Source: an uncultured Eubacteriales bacterium | Lineage (GTDB): Bacteria > Bacillota > Clostridia > Christensenellales > Aristaeellaceae | DNA: 5,941 nt | Direction of reading: 5' to 3' | Assembly: GCA_902796115.1 (NCBI GenBank) | Contig: CADBNX010000064.1 | Location: 1 to 5,941, forward strand | Shown here: piece by piece, positions 1 to 5,941 of the stretch | Numbering within the stretch: position 1 is the stretch's first letter | Layout of the letters: each line of letters begins with the position of its first letter | Notes under the pieces: model-generated | What the model was told of the DNA's origin: nothing | Database searches by the model: none | What the model saw: the letters and a program-made list of their open reading frames with translations, nothing else | Position numbers and translations under genes: made by a program

Positions 1-5
1 GGAAA

Positions 6-3000
6 TTAAGGATACAGCCCGGTATCCGTATACACCACATCCACGGCCCGAACCAGCATGACCTCCCGGATCAGCTTTGCGTAGGAGCCTGCGGAATCCG
101 CGCTGACAAGGTAGCTTTCTTCGTCCGACAGGTTCAGTTCCGACAGTATTTTCCGGATCAGCCCCGGTGCGGAGCTGTCGAGCGCCCTGGGGATTTCACC
201 CCAGTTTTCGTATTGCAGCGCGATCAGTTCGGAATAGGTCCGTGTCGCCTCCCGGACCTTCTGATAGTTTTCTTCATCGTAGGGGTCGGCCAGAAATGCG
301 TCGTACGCCTGGACAAAGCTCTGCCTGTAGTTCCTCGCGGCGTTGATGGCATACAGCGTCTTGAATTCGGCGGTCTCCAGGGCGCTGATGTTCAGGATGG
401 CGTCGTTGAAAGTGGTGCCGATGGCGATGCCAATCTGCGCGCCGACATATAACTGTCCGATGACCGGAATCTCGTAGACAGCCGCGCTCAGGTCCTTCAG
501 TGCGCCCTTCAGGATCGTCGTGCCGACTTTCTGCGCGGTTTCAAATCCCATCGTGGCTGCGATATAGTACATCATACCGTCATCCGTGAGCATCGCTTCA
601 AGAATCCCGGCTACCATCAGCAGATCCTCGTTGTTCGACCGTCTCAGCCCCTGGATCACCTCGAGCAGCCAGTCCCTGTCGATATTGGAGTAGTCGATGT
701 ATTTCCGGATGGAGGCAGCGGCCTGCTCGGCGGCCCAGATGCCCGCGCTGATTTCGTCGGAGTGGGCCAGTACGTTGCGTACTGCTTCCGGGATGGGAAC
801 CGTTTCAAAATATCTGGGCATCGCTTTCCGGACTCTTTCGTATGCCGCGACTGTGCCTTCCACGGTGCGGAAATCGTTAGCGTGTACAATATACTCGAGC
901 CCGTTGACAAATGCCTTCGGGAAGCCCATCACCTCGTTGAAGCGTTTGATCTTCTCCATCGATACGGTCGGGCACGTCTTGTCTTTGGGGGCGTTCGCCA
1001 GGATACTCTCGGCGATAAAGGCGCATCGGGTCAGTTGGCTGTCATATTTCCAGGCCTGGCTCCCGAAACAGTGCGCGTAAAAATTATTCGCGACGTCGTT
1101 CGTCAGTTCGGTGATATCGAACTTGAACAGCACGTCGTTTCCGTCCTTGTCCTTCCCCATATACCCTTCGTTGAACATCAGGTACGCTTTGTCCAGCAGG
1201 CCGTAGTTTTCTCTCATGGCGTTCAGATTCGCTATCAGCTGAGCTTTGGCCTCTGCCCGGGTATATCCGGGCTGCAGAACCCAGATCAGCGCTGTGGCCT
1301 CCGCGCCGCTACGGGCGGTAACCCGCACGCGTGTCTTCCCGGCCCGGATACCCGTGACGCGGCCGCTTTGGCCGTCCACGTTCGCGATGGTAGGATCCTC
1401 CGTATGATACGTGAATTCGGGGCTCACTTCCCCGCTGAGGAGTACCGGCGTCAGCTGGACGGTTTCGTTTGTTCCGACAAGCGTCACGTCCTCTTCCAGG
1501 CTGAATTCAGTGACGGGTCCGTTCAGCACGCGGATGCTGCTTTCGGAATATGCCCCGTTGGAGAAGGTGATCCGAACGGTGGTTATTCCCGTCTTTAAGC
1601 CGGTGATTTTCCCGTCTGCTCCCGCGGAGGCAATGCTTTCGTCCCCGGTAGACCAGGATACTGGCCAGATGGTGGGCGGGCAGACAAAGTCCTCGATTTC
1701 GATGGTTTCATAGCAGTTGAGCGCATACGCGGTTGTATCCTTGTATCCGATCACCTGGATCTGTCTGGAATGCGTGATGCCGTCCTTCGTCCAGGACATG
1801 ACTGTTTCGCCGATACTTGTCCCGTAAAGGTTTCCGTCCATCGTCAGGGCGATCTGTCCCGGTGAGAATGTGATCGTTTCCGCACTGTCCAGTCCGGTGC
1901 TGATGTCGGTCAGGGACATCGCCTGTCCCTTCCCGATGATCACCTGGCCGCTGGTTCCGATGGGGGAAGAGGTGGATCCGGAGGATACGATGATCCCCAC
2001 CGCGGTCCGGTTGGTTCCCTTCTGCAGCTCCTGTGCGTCCGCCAGTGCCTGTGAGTTGTACGGTGCCGCGATGATCTGCGGTATGGGGAATCCGATCGAT
2101 CCGCTTCCGAAGGTATACAGCGTGAGGCGAAGGTTGCCGTTCCGCACCTCGACCCTTTCGATTGTTGATGTTGCGAGCCCGCCTTCTCCCACGGTCTCGA
2201 CGGACGCGGGCAGGACGATGGAATCCGTGACGCATCCGTAAAAGGCGTATTTCCCGATTTCGGTGATGGTATCGGGGATGGTGATATGAATATAGACGTA
2301 GTTTTCGCTATCCAGCCGCGCGCCGGAATGTGCGAACATATTGTCCCTGATTTTGGTCAGGGTCCGGGGCACGGTCACGCTGATGTGTGCCGAGCAGTGG
2401 GCAAACGCCTGGTCGCCCAGCGTTTCCAGCTGGTGCAGGTTCCAGATGCTGTTAAGGCTCATGCATCCGTCAAACGCGGCGGATCCGATCCAGGTCACGC
2501 CGGCTGGCAGGTTCATCTCTGTCAGTCCTTCGCATCCGTAAAAAGCATAGTTCCCGACATGCCTCAGCTCGGAGGATAGCTGCACTTGCTGCAGGTTCGT
2601 CTGCTGGTAAAACGCCTTATCCCCGATCCACATGGCTCCCGTCAGGTTAGCGTTCCCCTCCAGCGCGGCCTTCTCGAAGGCGCTCGCCCCGATTTCGCCC
2701 ACGTGCTGCGGCCAGGTCACGTTTCTCAGCGCCTTGCAGTTGTAAAACGCGGATTCACCAATCCGGTCGATCTGCGCCGGCAGCCGTGCGCTGGCCAGCC
2801 GAGCACAGCCGTAGAAAGCTCTCCTTTCGATGGCGCGTACGCTGTCGGGGATCTGGATTTGAGGAATCCCGCTGAAGATAAAGGCGTCTTCCCCGATGCT
2901 TGTCAGGGTTTCGGGCAAATGGATGCTCGACAGTGCTTCAGTGGAGGAAAAGGCGGATTGTGCGATGGCGTTTACACCGGAGGGAACCGTGACGCCTGTC

Positions 3001-5708
3001 AGGGCCTTGCATCCGGAAAAACAGCCGTATGGAATGGTATGAATTCCCGCGGGCAGGGTAATCGGGCCCAGCAGCGTTGCGCATCCCTGGCAAAGGAATC
3101 TTCCGATGGAAGCACAGGTTTCGGGAAATGTCAGGTTTGTTAGCGCGGAGCAGTTATTAAACAGATATTCCCCCAGGGAGCGGAAATGTCCGGTCAGGGT
3201 GACGCTCTGCAGCTCTGAGCAGTTCGCGAAAGCGTAGTCCCCGATGGCGGTCCCCTGTCCTGAGATCGAGATGGAGGTAATATCTGTCCCGTAAAAGGCG
3301 CGCTTTCCGAGGGTCGTACAGTTTTCAAGGCTCACCGTCCCCGCGAGCGCGGTGTTTTCGAAAGCCTGGCTGCCGCAGGAAACGATGTTTTCCGTATGGC
3401 TGATGCTTGTGAGTGTCCGTGCGCCGTAGAAAGCTTTATCATTGAGTACCGCGTGGCAGTGGTTGAAGTCCACGCTCACGATCCGGTCTGTACAGACGCG
3501 CTCGCCCAGGGAAATCAGTCCCTGTGGCAGGGTTAACTGGGACAGGGCGGTGTTTCCGAAGGCGAGGCCTCCGATCTCCCGGACGGTATTCGGGATCACG
3601 ACCCGGGTCAGACTGGCGCAGCTGGAGAATGCGCAGTCGCCGATCGATTCAAGCTTCCCGGGTAAATGAATTTCCGTTAATCCCGTAAGGTAAAATGCAT
3701 AGGTTTCTATGGCGGTGCAGCTCTCCGGAAGATCGATCGTGCTCATCGCGTTGCAGGAGCCAAACGCCCGGTATTTGATGGTCCGGATACCTTCAGGCAA
3801 AGTGACGTTCTCCAGGGAAGAGCACATCTCGAAGGCTTGCGATGGAATGGCGGAGAGCCCTTCAGGTATCGTGACCGCCGTCAGGGATGAACATTGGTAG
3901 AATGCCCTGTCCCCGAGTCGGGCAAGTCGTTCCGGCATGACGACTGTCTGCAGCGCGGTGCAGCCTGAAAAAGCGGATGCGCCGATGGAGTCCATATCCT
4001 CGGGCATCGTCACGCTGCGCAGGTTTGTCAGGGAGGCGCACGCGCTGGCGCCGATCGCCGAACTTCCCTCCCGGATCACCAGGCTTTCCAGGGAGGTACA
4101 CCCGTTGAAGGCATAATCTCCGATCGCCATGTTGGGCCCGCCGATTTCGACGTGCGCCAGCGCCGTACATCCGGCGAAGGCGCGCAGTCCGATCCCCTGC
4201 AGGGTTTCGGGAAAGTTGATTTCCGCCAGCTGTGTGCATCCGTTGAAGGCGTAGTTGTCGATCCGGATGATGCCGTTTGGCAGAACAATTTGCTGCAGTG
4301 CCGTGCATCCGGAAAAGGCGTATTCTCCGATGCGTACGACGCTCCCGGGGATCGTAATGCTTGTCAGGCTGGTAAACCCCTTAAAGGCCTGGTAACCGAT
4401 CTCTTCGGTTCCCTCGGGCAGTATGATCGTCCGGATGTTGTTTTTATAGTTGGAAAGCGCCTGGTATCCGATTTTGGTGATTCCCAGATCCGCGGGCACG
4501 ATGAGATCCGTTTTGGAGGCCGCTTTCTGAAGGTTCGCCCCGATCCATTCTCCTTTGTTCACCGTGTACGTCGCTCCGACCCACATCGTCACTTCAAGCG
4601 GCGTCCCCCTGACCGGCGTTCCAATCAGTGTAAAATGCCCCTCCTGAAGAGCGGTCAGTTGTTTTCCGTTCACCGTTGCGATTTCCGGATTGTCGACCGA
4701 CCAGGTGATCGTTTTGTCCGCCGATGTGCCGGGCGCTGAATACGCGGTCCAGCTCAGCGTCCGTATCTCTCCGACCGTCATGGTTGCCTTGCTGGAGCTG
4801 CTCAGGCTGATGGACGTGACCGGGTCGCTGTCGTAAACGGTTACGCTTGCCGGCTCGGAGGCGATCCCTGCCGTGGATCCGCTCATCGGGCGTACCACAT
4901 ACCGGTGGTCTCCCGGAGTCACGGAAGTAATCTCGACCGTTGTATTGTCTCCGCTCAGCTCTCCTGTTGTTACGGATCTTCTCTCTCCTGAGGCCAGTAT
5001 CTCCCATACGCCGTATTTTGTGGCTGTTCCGTTCGTCTGTATGGAAAGCGTAACCGTGCCCGCTTTTTCCGCTTTGCAGTCCGTTATCCCGTACGGTGTT
5101 TCCCATGCGGCGACGGTCAGGGTGGCCACGTCCGAGCTTCCGCCGACGATCCGTTTGACGCCGCTGTTTTCCCGTGCGTATATGGTGTATTGATGTGTGC
5201 CGGCCGTGATCTCCGGCAGTTTCCAGGTGTGTCCTTTGGTCGTCCCGACCAGCTGCTCGTATCCGTCCAGTATTTCGTATATGGCGTATTCCGGCGCGTT
5301 TTCCTCGTCGGTCCATGTAATCACGGCTGTGCCGGTGGAGTCGATTTTCGCGCTGATGTTCTGGATCGCCGGCTGCGGGATGAATCCTTTCCGCAGCGCC
5401 CAGCTGTAGGCGTAGGTACCCCGGATCGCGGTCACGCTGACCTGGCTGCATCCTTCGAAAGCGTTGTCGGCGATGTACCGCAGGCTCGCCGGCAGCTGTA
5501 CTTCTCTCAGTCCGCTGTAGGCGAAGGCGCGGGCGTAGATAAACCTGGTTCCTTCCGGAACCGTCAGAGAGGATATCGCTGGATCTCCGAAAAAAGCGTC
5601 TTCCTCGACGGTCTCCAGTCCCCACGGCAGATGGAGTGTGCCTGCTTCCGCCGCGCATCCGATAGTGATCAGCAGAAGGACGATAATCGCCCAGACATGT
5701 TTCTTCAT
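6..5708 (-). CDS. Very large secreted BspA-like leucine-rich repeat protein with Fn3-like and Big_2 domains and an unassigned helical C-terminus (1900 aa)
   Basis: The frame is complete, from ATG at 5708 to TAA at 8-6. Domain order by residue: signal peptide 1-22; three LRRs with a cap 24-109; two Fn3-like domains 113-200 and 202-292; Big_2-like 296-378; long LRR array 387-1226; Ser/Gly/Thr linker about 1242-1254; three Big-like domains about 1254-1321, 1323-1394 and 1397-1478; helical region 1481-1900. The LRR class is shown by a 23-residue period with the core IGxxAFxGCxxL followed by a xxIxLPxxL strand. BspA-family proteins are known as surface proteins involved in adhesion and protein binding; the ligand cannot be read from sequence. 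I see no LPXTG motif, dockerin, SLH or choline-binding repeats. The 5708 start is chosen because it follows a good ribosome binding site and heads a signal peptide; the frame stays open upstream to TTG at 5780, but that codon is part of the -35 box. No frameshift is visible. The gene appears to be transcribed alone within this window. Confidence 0.95.
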   Translation of the reverse strand: MKKHVWAIIVLLLITIGCAAEAGTLHLPWGLETVEEDAFFGDPAISSLTVPEGTRFIYARAFAYSGLREVQLPASLRYIADNAFEGCSQVSVTAIRGTYAYSWALRKGFIPQPAIQNISAKIDSTGTAVITWTDEENAPEYAIYEILDGYEQLVGTTKGHTWKLPEITAGTHQYTIYARENSGVKRIVGGSSDVATLTVAAWETPYGITDCKAEKAGTVTLSIQTNGTATKYGVWEILASGERRSVTTGELSGDNTTVEITSVTPGDHRYVVRPMSGSTAGIASEPASVTVYDSDPVTSISLSSSSKATMTVGEIRTLSWTAYSAPGTSADKTITWSVDNPEIATVNGKQLTALQEGHFTLIGTPVRGTPLEVTMWVGATYTVNKGEWIGANLQKAASKTDLIVPADLGITKIGYQALSNYKNNIRTIILPEGTEEIGYQAFKGFTSLTSITIPGSVVRIGEYAFSGCTALQQIVLPNGIIRIDNYAFNGCTQLAEINFPETLQGIGLRAFAGCTALAHVEIGGPNMAIGDYAFNGCTSLESLVIREGSSAIGASACASLTNLRSVTMPEDMDSIGASAFSGCTALQTVVMPERLARLGDRAFYQCSSLTAVTIPEGLSAIPSQAFEMCSSLENVTLPEGIRTIKYRAFGSCNAMSTIDLPESCTAIETYAFYLTGLTEIHLPGKLESIGDCAFSSCASLTRVVIPNTVREIGGLAFGNTALSQLTLPQGLISLGERVCTDRIVSVDFNHCHAVLNDKAFYGARTLTSISHTENIVSCGSQAFENTALAGTVSLENCTTLGKRAFYGTDITSISISGQGTAIGDYAFANCSELQSVTLTGHFRSLGEYLFNNCSALTNLTFPETCASIGRFLCQGCATLLGPITLPAGIHTIPYGCFSGCKALTGVTVPSGVNAIAQSAFSSTEALSSIHLPETLTSIGEDAFIFSGIPQIQIPDSVRAIERRAFYGCARLASARLPAQIDRIGESAFYNCKALRNVTWPQHVGEIGASAFEKAALEGNANLTGAMWIGDKAFYQQTNLQQVQLSSELRHVGNYAFYGCEGLTEMNLPAGVTWIGSAAFDGCMSLNSIWNLHQLETLGDQAFAHCSAHISVTVPRTLTKIRDNMFAHSGARLDSENYVYIHITIPDTITEIGKYAFYGCVTDSIVLPASVETVGEGGLATSTIERVEVRNGNLRLTLYTFGSGSIGFPIPQIIAAPYNSQALADAQELQKGTNRTAVGIIVSSGSTSSPIGTSGQVIIGKGQAMSLTDISTGLDSAETITFSPGQIALTMDGNLYGTSIGETVMSWTKDGITHSRQIQVIGYKDTTAYALNCYETIEIEDFVCPPTIWPVSWSTGDESIASAGADGKITGLKTGITTVRITFSNGAYSESSIRVLNGPVTEFSLEEDVTLVGTNETVQLTPVLLSGEVSPEFTYHTEDPTIANVDGQSGRVTGIRAGKTRVRVTARSGAEATALIWVLQPGYTRAEAKAQLIANLNAMRENYGLLDKAYLMFNEGYMGKDKDGNDVLFKFDITELTNDVANNFYAHCFGSQAWKYDSQLTRCAFIAESILANAPKDKTCPTVSMEKIKRFNEVMGFPKAFVNGLEYIVHANDFRTVEGTVAAYERVRKAMPRYFETVPIPEAVRNVLAHSDEISAGIWAAEQAAASIRKYIDYSNIDRDWLLEVIQGLRRSNNEDLLMVAGILEAMLTDDGMMYYIAATMGFETAQKVGTTILKGALKDLSAAVYEIPVIGQLYVGAQIGIAIGTTFNDAILNISALETAEFKTLYAINAARNYRQSFVQAYDAFLADPYDEENYQKVREATRTYSELIALQYENWGEIPRALDSSAPGLIRKILSELNLSDEESYLVSADSAGSYAKLIREVMLVRAVDVVYTDTGLYP
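9..1268 (-). other. C-terminal alpha-helical region of 420 residues, family not recognised
   Basis: Residues 1481-1900 differ completely from the rest of the protein. They lack LRR or Ig-like motifs and are rich in Ala, Glu, Leu and Arg in helical patterns, for example RAEAKAQLIANLNAMRENYG and AAEQAAASIRKYIDYSN. One segment near 1742-1771 (IPVIGQLYVGAQIGIAIGTT) is hydrophobic and glycine-rich. Cysteines occur only at 1547, 1562 and 1579. A DKDGND turn near residue 1520 is acidic but is not a canonical DxDxDG calcium loop. I recognise no catalytic motif or wall-anchor signal. It may be a clade-specific module for attachment or effector activity, but its function is unknown. Confidence 0.75.
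1275..1958 (-). other. Three tandem bacterial Ig-like (Big_2-type) domains after the LRR array
   Basis: The second and third domains are typical: residues 1323-1394 contain VSWSTGDESIASAGADGKIT and then GLKTGITTVRITF; residues 1397-1478 contain YHTEDPTIANVDGQSGRVTG and then IRAGKTRVRVTA. The first, about 1254-1321, is less typical: it has FSPGQIALTMDGNLYGTSIGE and a closing RQIQVIG strand, so its family is less certain. A Ser/Gly/Thr linker (SSGSTSSPIGTSG, residues 1242-1254) separates the set from the LRR cap. Cys1332 and Cys1343 in the middle domain could form a local disulfide, which is inference. The likely role is as a stalk. Confidence 0.8.
2031..4550 (-). repeat. Main BspA-type LRR array, about 36 repeats of 23 residues (69 bp)
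   Basis: Residues 387-1226 form one long array. Using the small residue before Phe in the IGxxAF core as a marker, 33 repeats can be followed from residue 417 to 1155. Of the 32 intervals, 22 are exactly 23 residues, including ten in a row from 441 to 671; the others are 21, 22 or 24 except one of 31. A degenerate unit (WIGANLQKA) precedes them, and two weak units (VGEGGL, LTLYTF) lead to a closing segment, IIAAPYNSQALADAQEL. Many units carry the conserved GC of AFxGCxxL. The repeats have diverged at DNA level: the most similar pair I noticed, near 2233-2260 and 4307-4334, still differ at about four of 28 bases, so recent expansion is unlikely. The fold should be a long curved solenoid suited to protein or glycan binding. 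Confidence 0.93.
4575..4823 (-). other. Bacterial Ig-like (Big_2-like) domain ahead of the main LRR array
   Basis: Residues 296-378 begin with VTSISLSSSS and contain TMTVGEIRTLSWTA, ITWSVDNPEIATVNGKQL and a closing strand run ending VTMWVG. This is the usual Big_2 pattern of a W-S-x-x-(N/D)-P-x-I-A-x-V segment followed by a glycine turn. The domain is of normal family length and leads directly into the LRR array. Confidence 0.8.
4833..5372 (-). other. Two tandem fibronectin-III-like domains
   Basis: Residues 113-200 and 202-292 are each about 90 residues with a beta-sandwich pattern. The first has AVITWT, then YAIYEI, then the closing GTHQYTIYARENSG. The second has TVTLSIQTNG, then KYGVWEI, then GDHRYVVRPMSG. 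The paired Y-x-(I/V)-(Y/W)-E and G-(T/D)-H-(Q/R)-Y motifs show that the two domains are diverged copies of one another. The Fn3-like label comes from strand pattern and length only; an Ig-like fold of another family is possible. They probably act as spacers between the two LRR blocks. Confidence 0.6.
5382..5639 (-). repeat. Short N-terminal LRR block (three BspA-type repeats with cap)
   Basis: Residues 24-109 carry three repeats with anchors DAF (37-39), RAF (60-62) and NAF (82-84), spaced 23 and 22 residues apart, and strands such as LTVPEG and VQLPAS. The block closes with GTYAYSWALRKGF, a form often seen at the end of BspA-type LRR arrays. It is physically separate from the main array, with three beta-sandwich-like domains between them. 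Confidence 0.8.
5643..5708 (-). other. N-terminal signal peptide, possible lipoprotein signal
   Basis: Residues 1-22 have a short charged start (MKKH), a hydrophobic core (about residues 6-16, rich in Ile, Leu and Val) and then TIGC with Cys18, followed by AAEAG. Cys18 in the context I-T-I-G-C fits the permissive PROSITE lipobox, although Thr at -3 is not the preferred Leu. The alternative is type I cleavage after AEA at residue 22. Export is well supported; whether the protein is lipidated or released is not settled. Confidence 0.8.
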
Positions 5709-5714
5709 GCCTTT

Positions 5715-5720
5715 CCTTCC
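5715..5720 (-). promoter_or_regulatory. Ribosome binding site that fixes the start codon
   Basis: The minus strand reads GGAAGG at 5720-5715, six bases before the ATG at 5708, inside a longer purine run. A second AGGAGA at 5728-5723 lies 14 bases from the ATG, too far to be the main site. The upstream candidate starts, TTG at 5780 and ATG at 5756, fall within the -35 and -10 boxes and would not be on the transcript. Confidence 0.75.
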
Positions 5721-5751
5721 TTTCTCCTCGCGGAAACAGTTTCTTATGGTA

Positions 5752-5780
5752 AGCATATCGCGCGGTGTTTCTCCTGTCAA
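5752..5780 (-). promoter_or_regulatory. Sigma-70/SigA-type promoter of the LRR gene
   Basis: On the minus strand a perfect TTGACA (5780-5775) is followed by a 17-bp spacer and TATGCT (5757-5752), which matches TATAAT at four of six positions. The predicted start of transcription is an A near 5745, giving a leader of about 37 nt before the ATG at 5708. The near-ideal -35 box and ideal spacing make this convincing. There is no TGn extended -10. Two short A-tracts lie upstream at 5806-5811 and 5816-5820, about one helical turn apart, which could bend DNA; they are a little too far upstream for a classical UP element. Confidence 0.75.
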
Positions 5781-5785
5781 TTGAC
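5776..5785. promoter_or_regulatory. 10-bp perfect palindrome overlapping the -35 box (possible operator)
   Basis: GTCAATTGAC reads identically on both strands and covers five of the six bases of the -35 hexamer. A dimeric regulator bound here would block the promoter, but a palindrome this short can occur by chance, and the flanking bases do not extend the symmetry. No regulator gene is present in the window. The operator role is inference. Confidence 0.3.
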
Positions 5786-5941
5786 TTTCTGTTCATTTCC
5801 TGTTGTTTTTTGCGGTTTTTCCTGAGCAGCGGATTGATTCCTCATCCATGTTTTTCTTCTTTGGGGCTGTACCCCGGATGAAAGCCCCTGAGAAGATCCC
5901 TTGAAAAGTCACCAGAAACTCTTCTGAAAATACAGGCTTAC
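5781..5941. other. Upstream region without a convincing gene
   Basis: This 161-bp stretch precedes the promoter. On the minus strand it has A-rich runs at 5806-5811, 5816-5820 and around 5851-5860. One minus-strand frame stays open from 5939 to a TGA ending at 5793 (about 48 codons), with an internal ATG at 5849 but only a weak ribosome binding site. It could be the tail of an upstream gene or chance. I see no terminator with a T-run on either strand. Confidence 0.5.
5863..5888. repeat. Small GC-rich inverted repeat upstream of the promoter
   Basis: GGGGCT at 5863-5868 pairs with AGCCCC at 5883-5888 across a 14-base loop. A CCCC at 5872-5875 inside the loop can alternatively pair with the GGGG at 5863-5866 in a tighter hairpin. 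No T-run follows on either strand, so it is not a standard intrinsic terminator. It lies about 120 bp upstream of the predicted transcription start and is not part of the leader. Confidence 0.35.

Noticed and set aside
1126..1155. Calcium-binding EF-hand or dockerin loop at DKDGND (residues near 1520)
   Set aside because: The spacing is DxDGxD rather than DxDxDG, there is only one copy, and the surrounding residues look like a beta-turn; a dockerin needs two such loops.
762..1598. Plus-strand open frame of 278 codons
   Set aside because: It is fully antisense to the C-terminal and Big-domain part of the LRR gene, its translation shows no domain pattern, and the minus-strand frame has clear repeats and domains across it.
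2586..3143. Plus-strand open frame of 185 codons, and similar plus-strand frames opposite the LRR array
   Set aside because: The repeat DNA produces quasi-periodic antisense frames. These contain recurring pieces that mirror the LRR units and no independent protein signature.
2031..4550. Tandem DNA repeats capable of recombination or phase variation
   Set aside because: The 69-bp units share protein pattern but are well diverged in DNA. I could see no long identical direct repeats and no short homopolymer tract that would support slippage.
4594..5796. Minus-strand open frame of 400 codons in another frame, overlapping the gene start
   Set aside because: The translation is dominated by Arg, Gly and His with no domain pattern, typical of a shifted-frame shadow. 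The other frame has the signal peptide, LRR and Ig-like domains.
5781..5809. Possible divergent plus-strand promoter starting with TTGACT
   Set aside because: TTGACT at 5781 arises from the palindrome. At 17-bp spacing the next hexamer is TGTTTT, a poor -10, and no plus-strand gene follows.
5863..5888. Intrinsic terminator of an upstream gene
   Set aside because: The stem is only six base pairs with a 14-base loop, and neither strand has a T-run after it.

Overview
The window is almost entirely one gene on the minus strand (5708 down to 6), encoding a secreted or surface-anchored protein of 1900 residues built from BspA-type leucine-rich repeats (LRR_5 / Treponema pallidum LRR class), fibronectin-III-like and bacterial Ig-like (Big_2) domains, and a 420-residue C-terminal helical region that I cannot assign. 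The balanced to moderately high GC content, purine-rich ribosome binding site, TTGACA-type promoter and BspA/Big_2 domain mix suggest a gut or rumen bacterium of the Bacillota (Clostridia-like). That placement is inference; no marker gene is present.

Layout on the minus strand, reading from high to low coordinates: 5941-5781, upstream DNA with no convincing gene; 5780-5752, a sigma-70-type promoter with a 10-bp palindrome across its -35 box; 5720-5715, the ribosome binding site; 5708-5643, signal peptide; 5639-5382, a short LRR block of three repeats with a cap; 5372-4833, two Fn3-like domains; 4823-4575, a Big_2-like domain; 4550-2031, a long LRR array of about 36 repeats with a second cap; 1985-1947, a Ser/Gly/Thr linker; 1958-1275, three Big-like domains; 1268-9, the helical C-terminal region. 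The stop codon is TAA at 8-6, so any terminator lies outside the window.

No second gene, RNA gene, mobile element, CRISPR array or origin was found. Other open frames across the window lie antisense to, or in a different frame of, this gene and look like shadows. There is no evidence here for a multi-gene system. The points of interest are the unassigned C-terminal region, the two separately capped LRR arrays in one chain, irregularities within the array, and the palindrome overlapping the promoter.
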